64,000 nucleotides of DNA from Rhodopirellula sp. P2 (GTDB lineage: Bacteria; Planctomycetota; Planctomycetia; Pirellulales; Pirellulaceae), in the NCBI RefSeq assembly GCF_028768465.1, contig NZ_CP118225.1, positions 6,367,001-6,431,000 on the forward strand, written 5' to 3'. How positions within the stretch are numbered: position 1 is the stretch's first letter; every line of letters begins with the position of its first letter. The position numbers were made by a program, and so were the translations under genes. This document shows, piece by piece, positions 49,265 through 56,441 of this stretch. The notes under the pieces are model-generated. The model made no database searches and was not told the origin of the DNA. It saw only the letters and a program-made list of their open reading frames with translations.

Positions 49265-49531
49265 CTAGCGTTTCCGTGGCGGATGAAATTTCACATCGAG
49301 CGAGCCACCGATTGCCGCGGCCAAGCTGGCAAGGAAAGCGATATTTGGCTTTCGGTGCCCGTTCAAAACGTGGCCCAAGGCCACGGGATTGATGCCCATC
49401 GCCTCCGCAAGATCCTTCTTGGCGTAGTCGGCCAAGTGAGGCCGGATCTCATCCAGGATCGCATCCAGGTCCACCCCGGCGGACGCAGGGTCCAGCCGGT
49501 TTTCTTTGGGGTTGCCTTTCTTTGGCATCAT
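49265..49531 (-). CDS. XRE-family helix-turn-helix regulator
   Basis: An 88-residue protein. The helix-turn-helix is in the C-terminal half: YAKKDLAEAMGINPVALGHVLNGHRKPNIAFLASLAAAIG, the classical Cro/XRE pattern with recognition helix NPVALGHVLNG. It resembles small element-borne regulators or the antitoxin half of some toxin-antitoxin pairs. The neighbouring 102-residue gene overlaps it by 4 bases (ATGA), an arrangement seen in such pairs, but that neighbour shows no toxin motif. It lies just downstream of the 49901/49878 promoter. Confidence 0.65.
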   Translation of the reverse strand: MMPKKGNPKENRLDPASAGVDLDAILDEIRPHLADYAKKDLAEAMGINPVALGHVLNGHRKPNIAFLASLAAAIGGSLDVKFHPPRKR

Positions 49532-49836
49532 TCAGCCCCTGCCAATGCACGGTCGGCGTTGGCTTGGATCACGTCGTCGCGCGAAGCAAGGCCGAACCAT
49601 GCATCTGGCTGGCCAGGACGCTTGAGGCAGACGGAAACCGGCTTGCCTACATAGTCGGTCGTCGTGGTTCGTTCGCGACCGCTGGGGGCTTTGACGGTCA
49701 ATGACGCGAAACACTGAACGTTGCCGACCGAGCCCGTGTAATCGCCGAAGGAAACGAACTCATGGGCGGAATAGTGCTTGTAGCAAATTGCCCGGCCATC
49801 GATTCGAAAATGGACGGTGGTCTTGGTGGTCTTCAT
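49528..49836 (-). CDS. Small unknown protein
   Basis: A 102-residue protein, MKTTKTTVHFRIDGRAICYK..., with alternating beta-like stretches and no recognised motif. It is the first gene after the promoter at 49878-49906 and overlaps the XRE gene by 4 bases. It may be a partner of the regulator, but no function can be assigned. Confidence 0.5.
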   Translation of the reverse strand: MKTTKTTVHFRIDGRAICYKHYSAHEFVSFGDYTGSVGNVQCFASLTVKAPSGRERTTTTDYVGKPVSVCLKRPGQPDAWFGLASRDDVIQANADRALAGAE

Positions 49837-49877
49837 TTTGGAAACTCCGAATAGAGGGAAACAAACTCAACCACTAA

Positions 49878-49906
49878 AGCATATCAACTTGATATACCAT
49901 CGTCAA
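49878..49906 (-). promoter_or_regulatory. Promoter with palindromic operator in the spacer
   Basis: On the minus strand, TTGACG (49906-49901), a 17-base spacer and TATGCT (49883-49878), close to the sigma-70 consensus. A perfect palindrome ATATCAA-C-TTGATAT (49881-49895) covers the spacer and touches the -10, so a bound repressor would block it. Confidence 0.7.
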
Positions 49907-49932
49907 GCGATCCCGGTCGGATTAACCCAAAA

Positions 49933-50265
49933 TCAGAATGGACCGCTTTCGTCAGGGTCAGGGTCGGGAGTGGTGCCGACCGCGTACGCTCCCCGCAGCC
50001 GGGCCGCGGTGTTCTCGGGGTCGCCCTCGATGTCCAAGAGCACCCCAAGCCAATCGCCTCCACCGCGACGGTGCGAAGTGTGAGACACTACCGCGACAAC
50101 TTCGCCGAACTTCGCCGCGATCGCCTCAGTGATGACGGTGGACGCCTCATCGCGGCGGTCTGCAATCAGGACTTGGCCGCCCACATCGAGCACCAACCAC
50201 GGGGCGTCGTGGGGGATTGAATCGAGAATTTGCAGGTAGTTGCGGCAGAGGTCTTGGGGCGTCAT
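49933..50265 (-). CDS. Unknown protein of the integrative element
   Basis: A 110-residue protein (MTPQDLCRNYLQILDSIPHD..., ending DPDPDESGPF). A beta-alpha rhythm (WLVLDVGGQVLIADRR, VVAVVSHTSHRRGGGDWLGV) suggests a small globular domain, but I recognise no family. It precedes the promoter at 49878-49906 in the leftward direction. Confidence 0.5.
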   Translation of the reverse strand: MTPQDLCRNYLQILDSIPHDAPWLVLDVGGQVLIADRRDEASTVITEAIAAKFGEVVAVVSHTSHRRGGGDWLGVLLDIEGDPENTAARLRGAYAVGTTPDPDPDESGPF

Positions 50266-50335
50266 TGAGTCATCCGTGATTGGGAGAGTGGCCGATCAGT
50301 GTACCGGCCAACTCCCAAACGATGGACCCCAAACG

Positions 50336-50611
50336 CTACGCCAGGCAGCCAGGGTTGGCGGCGACGAACTGGTTGTACGATTCCGCGAAGGGATCGTCTT
50401 CATCATCGAAACCGAACTGGCTTGCCTCAGATTCGACGCTGGGCGATTCATCCGACACAATGGTCGGACGGACGCCCCATCGCGTCAGCACGCGATTCAC
50501 GATGTCTGATTGCTGCCGGTACGCGGCACACTCAGGGCAGAGATTGGCAGCCCACGGGCCAAGTTGCACGTCTCGTGATGCACCGCATGTTCCGCATTTT
50601 TTCGTTGACAT
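50336..50611 (-). CDS. Small zinc-ribbon protein
   Basis: The start MSTKKCGTCG at 50611 has AAAGGA 9 bases upstream and is preferred to a start at 50686. The 91-residue product carries CGTCG ... CPECAAY (two Cys-x2-Cys pairs, ~6-35), a probable zinc ribbon, followed by an acidic tail (FGFDDEDDPFAESYNQF). It may be a DNA- or RNA-binding accessory protein; no family is recognised. Confidence 0.5.
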   Translation of the reverse strand: MSTKKCGTCGASRDVQLGPWAANLCPECAAYRQQSDIVNRVLTRWGVRPTIVSDESPSVESEASQFGFDDEDDPFAESYNQFVAANPGCLA

Positions 50612-50948
50612 TGGTTCGTGTCCTTTCGCTGGGTTGTCCAGCGAATAGCAAAGCCCAATCACCCGGTTAGTGGACGCAGCAATCACACCGCGCCGAACGT
50701 CTCGTCACTCCCCGCCAATGCGGATCAGTGCTTCGATGGTTCCCGAATGATTGGGCTTTGGCATTCTCGCTTAGATTGTGATTGGAGGCGTTGTCACTGG
50801 GGGCCAAGAGAAACCCGCCGGTCAAGTTGAACAAGCCACTACGCAAGTTCAACGGCCAAACGATGCAAGGACTATTGCGGGCCAGTCCAGCCAAGTCAAG
50901 AAACATTTTCGGTGATTCCCTAACGTTTTGACTTCGGATGAGTCCGGG
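50612..50948. other. Intergenic interval with inverted repeats
   Basis: There is no convincing gene in this ~340-base stretch. A perfect 13-bp inverted repeat, CAAAGCCCAATCA (50649-50661) and TGATTGGGCTTTG (50748-50760), brackets ~86 bases. A second 8-bp pair (50680-50687, 50777-50784) interleaves with it. The region probably holds regulatory signals or a small structured RNA. Confidence 0.4.
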
Positions 50949-51338
50949 TCAACTTTGGCTTTCCTCGCGAGCTTGCCGAACCTCCCGGCAGCGGTCGATA
51001 GCATCATAGGCGTTTTGGTCGGGGATCTCGACCAATCCCGTCATGTCGATTTTCGTTTCACCGATCTCGCAGAAACGAGCGATCATGACCCGTAGTTGGT
51101 CGATGGCCTCGGCGGTCTGGCTGGCCCGCTCCCGCAGATCCCCGAGACCCGGCAGAGCCTCGACCGGCCCGAAGCTCGGTGAATTGATCGCGGAAGCGAA
51201 TTCCCGAAAGAACTCGCCTTGGATCGCGGCCATCGTGTTGAGCGAACGCATCTGGCGTAGTTCCTCGTGGGATGCCTGCCGTTCGTAGGTCTCATCGTCC
51301 ATCGCGCGGATCTGGTCGCGTTCTTGATCGGTCAGCAT
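50949..51338 (-). CDS. Unknown protein downstream of the tape-measure gene
   Basis: A 129-residue, mostly helical, charged protein (MLTDQERDQIRAMDDETYE...ARFCEIGETKIDMTGLVEIP). It follows the tape-measure gene by 3 bases and is probably translated with it. Phage genes in this place often encode small tail-tip or tape-measure partners, but no motif supports a specific role. Confidence 0.5.
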   Translation of the reverse strand: MLTDQERDQIRAMDDETYERQASHEELRQMRSLNTMAAIQGEFFREFASAINSPSFGPVEALPGLGDLRERASQTAEAIDQLRVMIARFCEIGETKIDMTGLVEIPDQNAYDAIDRCREVRQAREESQS

Positions 51339-51341
51339 GAT

Positions 51342-53300
51342 TCAACCCCGCATGCCGAAAGCGATCTGTTTGGGGTCCACGCTTGGACCACTGGAGCCGG
51401 CCACCTGTTTGACGCGCAGACCGCCGCCAGTGGCAGCGGCGTAGATCCGATCCAGGGTTGCCGCTTGGCGTTCCGCAGCCACGGCAACCTTGGCCATGGC
51501 TGCATCCGCCACAGCTCCGGCCCCAATCTGCATCTGACCCATGGGCTGGACTTCGGCAGGTTCGCGGCCATTTACTCGATCCATCATCCGGCCCCACTGC
51601 TTTTGATCGACTCCGCCAAACTCCCGCGGGCCTGCTGCCTTCCGACTCGCAGCCAGGTTGCCAGCGATGGCGTGAAGCTTGTCGTTTGCTTCGGTCGATG
51701 ATCGACCGCCACTCAAGACCGCTTGTTGGTTTTGAGTGGCCAGGCCAGCCAGGTCCGACATTCCTCCGGCTTGGCGTTGCTTTTCAGCGGTGACTTGCTT
51801 CTCATAGCCGACGCGATCCTTTGCCAGCTTGGTTGTCTTCTCTTCGACCTCTGTGGACTCGTCAACCACGTATTGCTCTTTACCGGCCTTGGCTTTGTCG
51901 TCGATCTCGAGACCGGCAACCTCTTGATTCCGTGCTTCCTTCTCCCGCTGGTTGCGGGCGTCTAGCCGCTGCATCTGCCGTTGATGCAACTGTTCGTTCA
52001 CTCGATCAATCTCGCCCTGCATCCCGCCAAGTTGTGCGGTTTCCAGTTCCGGCAATTCGAGCTTGACACCGCCCAACAGGTCGTTGGCGATCTTGGCGTA
52101 ATTGGTGATCGCATCAGCATACGCTTTGGGGTTGGGCGTTCTGCCGCTCATGTGGTCAATGGCGATGTTCCATTGGGCCTTCAAAATCTCAATCAAAGAA
52201 CCAAAGATCGCAGAACCATTTTCGGTCAGGTTTTGGAAAATCTGCGTGGTCCCGTCGAGCCACCAGCCGCCAAGCGTCACGGCGTTGGTGAAGAACGTCT
52301 TCACATGCTGATACGAATCGAGCATTGCCCCGGCGACGATGTTGACCGTTTGCCTCCAATGCAGATCGATGTCGCTCACCAGCTCGAAGAACGTATTCGC
52401 GATTTCGCCAGTGGCCGACATGACAGGGCCGACGATGTTCTGAGATACCCACTGGAATCGCTCGACGATGGAAGGAAGCCATTCAGAGCGGACCCGTTGC
52501 ACAAAGCCCGTCATATTGGCCGTGACACCCTTCATGTCGAACCCTTCCGCGATGGCTCCCCCAATGTCGCCCATGAGGATCGAAACGTTGTCTTTGAACG
52601 TTGACCAAACCCCGGTCAGCGTGCCCGCTTGGCTGGCCATTCCGTCGAAGGCCATGCCGCCCTCAGCCGTCATCGACCGCATTGCACGCTGCATGTCCGC
52701 AAAGCTGATTTGGCCCTTGCTGGCCATTGCCCGGATCTCTTCGCCGGTCTTGCCCATCATCTCGGCCAACTTGCGACCGAGCGGGATCCCGCGTTCGTTG
52801 AACTGATCCAGGGACTCGGTCATCAAGGCCCCTCGGGACTGGACCTTGCCGTAAATGCCAGCCAGCTCCCCAATGTCGTTCCCAGTCGCCGCGGCAACGT
52901 CACCGAGGGTTTTGAGCACCGGGACAACTTGTTCACTCGACGTGCCGAAAGCCAACAGCATTTTGGCAGCGTCAGCGAGGCCATCGAACTGGAACGGGGT
53001 CGAAGCCGCGAAGTCTTGGAGCTCTTCCATCTTCTTTTTGGCGGCGTCAGCCGATCCAAGAAGCGTCTTGAATTGCGTTTCTGTTTGTTCCAGACGCGCG
53101 GCAACCGGGACGCTAACCGCGGCCAACCCGGCGAATGCCCCGGCAACGCCAGCCACACCGGCAGCGATTCCAGCGGTGGCCCCTGCCCCGACGCGAACCA
53201 AAGATCCAAGGCCGGATCTCACCTGATTCATTTTGCCCGTGACGGTGCTGAATCCCCGGGTGCTCAGTTGGACGTACGCTTCTGCGAGTTCAAATGCCAT
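51342..53300 (-). CDS. Phage tail tape-measure protein
   Basis: The start MAFELAEAYVQL at 53300 gives 652 residues. The N-terminal region matches the 'tape measure domain': FSTVTGKMNQVRSGLGSLVR, an Ala/Gly/Val-rich hydrophobic helix (~40-70), then QFKTLLGSADAAKKKMEELQ, FAASTPFQFDGLADAAKMLL, TLGDVAAATGNDIGELAGI and GIPLGRKLAEMMGKT. Long amphipathic helices and a coiled coil (~430-520) follow. Such proteins set tail length in siphophages and myophages. It is rather short, and no major tail protein or capsid gene is nearby, so its role in an 11.8-kb element is unclear. Confidence 0.8.
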   Translation of the reverse strand: MAFELAEAYVQLSTRGFSTVTGKMNQVRSGLGSLVRVGAGATAGIAAGVAGVAGAFAGLAAVSVPVAARLEQTETQFKTLLGSADAAKKKMEELQDFAASTPFQFDGLADAAKMLLAFGTSSEQVVPVLKTLGDVAAATGNDIGELAGIYGKVQSRGALMTESLDQFNERGIPLGRKLAEMMGKTGEEIRAMASKGQISFADMQRAMRSMTAEGGMAFDGMASQAGTLTGVWSTFKDNVSILMGDIGGAIAEGFDMKGVTANMTGFVQRVRSEWLPSIVERFQWVSQNIVGPVMSATGEIANTFFELVSDIDLHWRQTVNIVAGAMLDSYQHVKTFFTNAVTLGGWWLDGTTQIFQNLTENGSAIFGSLIEILKAQWNIAIDHMSGRTPNPKAYADAITNYAKIANDLLGGVKLELPELETAQLGGMQGEIDRVNEQLHQRQMQRLDARNQREKEARNQEVAGLEIDDKAKAGKEQYVVDESTEVEEKTTKLAKDRVGYEKQVTAEKQRQAGGMSDLAGLATQNQQAVLSGGRSSTEANDKLHAIAGNLAASRKAAGPREFGGVDQKQWGRMMDRVNGREPAEVQPMGQMQIGAGAVADAAMAKVAVAAERQAATLDRIYAAATGGGLRVKQVAGSSGPSVDPKQIAFGMRG

Positions 53301-53328
53301 CTTGTTTCTCTCAGGTGTTTGGTTTGGG

Positions 53329-53673
53329 TCAGTCGCGGGAAAGTGCGAAGCCAATCAGGTCCAGATTCAATTCGATGAGGCTCACCGTTTTGCGGCGGAC
53401 CTGGAATCGAGCGGTCAATTCATCGATCGAGTGTTCGCACAGATCACCGATCGTGTGGACGCCTCCGGCCCCAAAGATGCGAGCGATCACGGGGGACGTG
53501 ACTTTGCTCACGGGGTCGTCTTCGGTGATCCTTGGCCGGAACGCCGCGGTCTCATCGAAAGCCCACTTGATCGCGTCGTGGGCGCCGTCGCGGTCGCCAT
53601 CGCGAAGCAGATCAACCACCAATTCGCGAAACTCTGCTGCGACCCTCAGTAGCTCGGGGTGTCCTTCAATCAC
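53329..53673 (-). CDS. Small protein with RNA polymerase alpha-CTD-like domain, copy 2
   Basis: The start is taken as the GTG at 53673, which overlaps the upstream stop by 4 bases (GTGA); the open frame continues further upstream with Arg-rich sequence of no apparent sense. The 114-residue product has an N-terminal helical part and a C-terminal GGVHTIGDLCEHSIDELTAR, then LIELNLDLIGFAL. This is the helix-hairpin-helix pattern of the alpha-CTD (IxTxxDL...xxELxxIxxxxxKxxxEIxxxLxxxGL). The upstream gene encodes a similar domain. It lies just upstream of the tape-measure gene, where phages usually encode tail chaperones. Confidence 0.55.
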   Translation of the reverse strand: MIEGHPELLRVAAEFRELVVDLLRDGDRDGAHDAIKWAFDETAAFRPRITEDDPVSKVTSPVIARIFGAGGVHTIGDLCEHSIDELTARFQVRRKTVSLIELNLDLIGFALSRD

Positions 53674-54023
53674 GCTGCGACTCCTTCGGTGCTCGGTCTC
53701 AGGTGCAACCCATGGCCAGCCAGGGCATCTTGCAGCCGTTTCGCGATTCCTTTTCCGATCAATTGGATCTCCCGCACTTCGTCGAATGTCAGGCCGCAAA
53801 GATCACCGATCGTGTGGATCCCAGCCCGGTGCAAAAGTGTGGCGGTGCGTCCGCCGTCCAAAGAAACCACGGCATCGGCATAGGTCAGCCTTTCGTTTGC
53901 TGCTTCCGCCAACGACACGAAACAACGCTCAATCGCGGCATGGGCCTTGGCTGGCTCACCCGAGATGATCGCGCATTCGGCCATGCGAGCGTGCATTTCG
54001 GCAATGCTATCGGCGTCGATCAT
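53670..54023 (-). CDS. Small protein with RNA polymerase alpha-CTD-like domain, copy 1
   Basis: A 117-residue protein. Residues ~1-60 are helical (MIDADSIAEMHARMAECAII...). Residues ~65-110 read RAGIHTIGDLCGLTFDEVRE, then IQLIGKGIAKRLQDALAGHG, very like the C-terminal domain of RNA polymerase alpha, including the IGKG hairpin. Such a domain binds DNA, sigma or activators; a stand-alone copy might modulate host or element transcription. A generic helix-hairpin-helix DNA-binding role is the alternative. The stop overlaps the GTG of the second copy. Confidence 0.6.
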   Translation of the reverse strand: MIDADSIAEMHARMAECAIISGEPAKAHAAIERCFVSLAEAANERLTYADAVVSLDGGRTATLLHRAGIHTIGDLCGLTFDEVREIQLIGKGIAKRLQDALAGHGLHLRPSTEGVAA

Positions 54024-54142
54024 GCACGTCCCTTTGCGTTTCTACTTGGGTCTACTTTGGAAATGCGAGATCCTGAAATGTCAGCAATTGTTAGCATCCG
54101 AATCTGTCATTCGGATATCAGGTTTTTTCAGGTTCGCCACGA

Positions 54143-54460
54143 TCAACGGAGCAACCGGCTGGCCATGTCTTTGGCTTGCTGATTGTTCGATTCGGTCACT
54201 TCACGAACGTCCAAGAGGCGGCATGAGGCCGAATAGGATTCGGTAGCCTCACCGTCGCCAAGCAAACCACGCTCTTTGAGGATGCTTTTGATCTGGGGGT
54301 CGTTGAGTAAGGCTTTCAAGGTGTCTTCTTCGTCGTCGTACTCAACTTCTGCCTTGACGCCTGGGTCATTCATGATCGTTTTGAAAACGTCCGCCTTCGA
54401 AGCGGTTTTCATCATCGGGCCTTGGAGCAATTCGGCGGTTTCTTTCGTCAACAGTGGCAT
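54143..54460 (-). CDS. Small unknown helical protein
   Basis: The start MPLLTKETAELLQGPM at 54460 gives 105 residues; longer versions would read through the terminator at 54594. The protein has ADVFKTIMNDPGVKAEVEYD and ALLNDPQIKSILKERGLL, two similar NDP-containing helical segments. No family is recognised. Position upstream of the alpha-CTD-like pair and tape-measure gene suggests the morphogenesis-like block. Confidence 0.5.
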   Translation of the reverse strand: MPLLTKETAELLQGPMMKTASKADVFKTIMNDPGVKAEVEYDDEEDTLKALLNDPQIKSILKERGLLGDGEATESYSASCRLLDVREVTESNNQQAKDMASRLLR

Positions 54461-54593
54461 GGTCTTGGGTCCGTTGGGTGTTTGGAAAAACTGGTCTTGA
54501 TCGGTTGGTCCGTATCGGTATGTTCCGGCTTCGCCGCTCCGTGGCTGGGTCGCGGCGGGTTCCGGGGATCTTCCGCCCAGGAACCAAGAAAAA

Positions 54594-54628
54594 GCACCTC
54601 GGCATGTCGTCCGCCGGGGTGCTTTTTT
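54594..54628 (-). terminator. Bidirectional rho-independent terminator
   Basis: GCACC-t-CGGC ... GCCG-g-GGTGC stem with a T6 tail on the plus strand and TTTTTC after the stem on the minus strand. It lies just past the stop of the 54638-55339 gene, so it should end that leftward transcript. Confidence 0.75.
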
Positions 54629-54637
54629 CATGCGCGG

Positions 54638-55339
54638 TCAGACGCTCAGGAACGATTCGCCGTCTCTCACGGCGAACGGATCGCGGGCTCGTGCTTCGGC
54701 CTTCTCTTTGGCTTCCGCGGCGGCGGCGGCCTCGATCTGCTCACGGGTCCAGGGAGGCATCACGAAGTTGTGCGGGCTTGGGTGCTTCGGATCGATGTTG
54801 GCCGCGTCAATTTTCTTGCAACGTGACTGCTCTTTGTGGACGCGGGCCAGGTCACGTTGTGCCAGCCAGATGGTATGGCCGATTTCACTTTTTCGATTGA
54901 TGAGACTCCGCAGCTCCGCGAAGTCTTCCGCCGTCACGTCCTCGCGGAAAAACCGCATCGTCGGAACTCCCGTCTTCGATCGCATCGACTCGACTTTCGC
55001 GGTTGCCGCATCCTCAGCGGCTTTGGCTTTCGGCTTCAGCCGCTCGATGGTTTTGGTCAATTCGTCGGCCTGCTCCCGCAGGGCGGGAAGCTTGGCCTGG
55101 TTCTCGCAATCTTGAATCCGGGCCTTGCATCGCTCCACACACTCAAAGAACCAATCCACGTCGGCCCCGAGTGTGTCCGTCACCTCGATGATGTCTTGGG
55201 CGGTCGGTTGCCCATCGGCCTCGGTGGCGAGCGAGACGGCCATCTGCCGGGCTTTGGCGAGTGCTTCGGATTCGGCAGCGGCTTTGGCTGCGTTGCGTTC
55301 TGCGGCGATCTGGCGAGCTGACTCGAGAGGGCTTGTCAT
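54638..55339 (-). CDS. Coiled-coil protein of unknown function
   Basis: A 233-residue, Ala/Glu/Lys-rich helical protein (SARQIAAERNAAKAAAESEA..., VERCKARIQDCENQAKLPAL, LTKTIERLKPKAKAAEDAA). It looks like a long coiled coil with a C-terminal acidic helix. Phage scaffold or tail accessory proteins can look like this, but there is no specific motif. It is the rightmost gene of the element and the first of the leftward series, followed by a terminator. Confidence 0.5.
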   Translation of the reverse strand: MTSPLESARQIAAERNAAKAAAESEALAKARQMAVSLATEADGQPTAQDIIEVTDTLGADVDWFFECVERCKARIQDCENQAKLPALREQADELTKTIERLKPKAKAAEDAATAKVESMRSKTGVPTMRFFREDVTAEDFAELRSLINRKSEIGHTIWLAQRDLARVHKEQSRCKKIDAANIDPKHPSPHNFVMPPWTREQIEAAAAAEAKEKAEARARDPFAVRDGESFLSV

Positions 55340-55598
55340 CCTGGTCTTCCTGATTCGTGTGAGTGGTCCTTTGCGTCATTCGCGCGGAACCTACACGTAC
55401 CAGTGTGCCGATCAAGATCATTTTCTTGGGGGCAGGGTAGTGCCGAATCTGATACCCCACAAAATCGGGGCAACGGTATAAGACGTTGCAAAACCTTTTG
55501 CGATTCCCTACGCTCGGCAGCGATCAAGGATGCGAGTTTTCACCGTGATTTCCGGTGCAAAACGAAACCGTGGCCTGGAAACTCATAGAAGGTTTTCC
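55340..55598. other. Right-end non-coding region of the element
   Basis: No gene seen. It should contain the promoter for the leftward gene at 55339 and possibly arm-type integrase sites. A CCCCACAAAATCGGGG hairpin lies at about 55456. Confidence 0.4.
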
Positions 55599-55643
55599 GC
55601 TTTCACACGGCAGAGGCCACAGATTCGAATTCTGTATCGCCCA
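55599..55643 (+). repeat. Right attachment repeat (attR)
   Basis: It duplicates the last 45 bases of tRNA-Val with one mismatch. The 5' part of the tRNA is missing here, so this copy is not a functional tRNA gene. Confidence 0.9.
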
Positions 55644-55736
55644 TTTCGGTAACCTGCCGAATACTTCGTAAACTACTGGTCGAAACGCCGCTAAGGCGTT
55701 ACCAGCTCAGTCAGGCTGCGCGACCCATTTTCAGTA

Positions 55737-55759
55737 TTTACGGTACCGCGTACCGTAAA
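55737..55759. promoter_or_regulatory. Palindrome TTTACGGTAC-CGC-GTACCGTAAA
   Basis: A perfect 10-bp inverted repeat with a 3-base loop, about 20 bp upstream of the integrase relic. It may be an operator or an integrase arm site of the decayed element. Confidence 0.5.
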
Positions 55760-55777
55760 AGATTGGAATGGGATCGC

Positions 55778-56010
55778 ATGTCACGACAAAAAGCAAAGCT
55801 GCCCAATTCCCTCTATCACGTCTCGGGACAAGCCCGAGTCGATCTCGATGGACGGTACTTCTACCTCGGCACCCAGGACTCGCCCGAGAGTCACGCTCGG
55901 TACTTCGCCCTCTGCAAGGAGTACCAAATAAAAGGCTGCAGGATGCCCGAGGACAGCGCGATCCAAGCAGCAACCGGCATGCGTCCCAGCGAAGTGCTTC
56001 GGATGCGCCC
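55778..56010 (+). pseudogene. Decayed tyrosine integrase, relic of a second element
   Basis: MSRQKAKLPNSLYHVSGQAR aligns from the Met with the intact integrase at 44031 (shared SGQARV, FYLG, DSPES). After KEYQ the sequence jumps to AATGMRPSEVLRMRP, the Arg-box region found ~170 residues later in the intact protein, so the core-binding domain is deleted. The rest of the catalytic domain is lost. The spacing from the attachment repeat (134 bases) mirrors the intact one (128). It indicates an older, mostly deleted element at the same tRNA site. Confidence 0.8.
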
Positions 56011-56441
56011 AAGATCACCCCAACCCGCTACCTCGGCGGCTGGAGCAACAGCCGACAAAGCGAGTGCACGCAGCGATGTCGTGGGTTACTGGAATCGATC
56101 GGCCGCAGGGGCGGCTCACTCCGCTGAACGCAACCCATGCGTCTCCCTCCATGGCCGGTGGCATCCAAGCGACCTTCATGCTTTGGATCGAGTTCGTCTT
56201 CACGATGGCAATTGAGGTCGGCTTTGCGGGTTAGGCTGCTGTGTCTGGCTACAGGAGAGTTGTTCGTTGTCCTTTTTAATCGGGTTGGTCAAGTTGATCT
56301 GTCGGGATAGCCGACGCTGAGGAGGTGGAACCGCGTCGCGGAGGTTGTCTGGGTCATTGCCTAGGAATTTGCCGAAATCGTTGACGACGAATCCCACCCC
56401 CGTCGGTCAGAAGCACGACTCTCTCCAATTGAATATCACCA
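56011..56441. other. Interval without recognised genes
   Basis: About 430 bases between the integrase relic and the autotransporter. Short frames show no domain. No further copy of the attachment repeat was found. Confidence 0.5.

Larger units (their letters stand above)
43858..55643. mobile_element. Integrative element in tRNA-Val, 11.8 kb
   Basis: Bounded by 45-bp direct repeats with a single mismatch (43858-43902 and 55599-55643), the left one being the 3' part of an intact tRNA gene. It encodes a tyrosine integrase at the left end, then, all leftward, a RepA-like ATPase, a primase-polymerase, small regulators, a tape-measure protein and several unknown proteins. No capsid, portal, terminase or conjugation genes are seen. 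It could be a phage satellite, a prophage remnant or a plasmid-like integrative element. Confidence 0.85.

Noticed and set aside
55599..55643. Possible second tRNA gene
   Set aside because: Only the 3' half of the tRNA is present; acceptor 5' strand and D arm are missing, so it is an attachment repeat.
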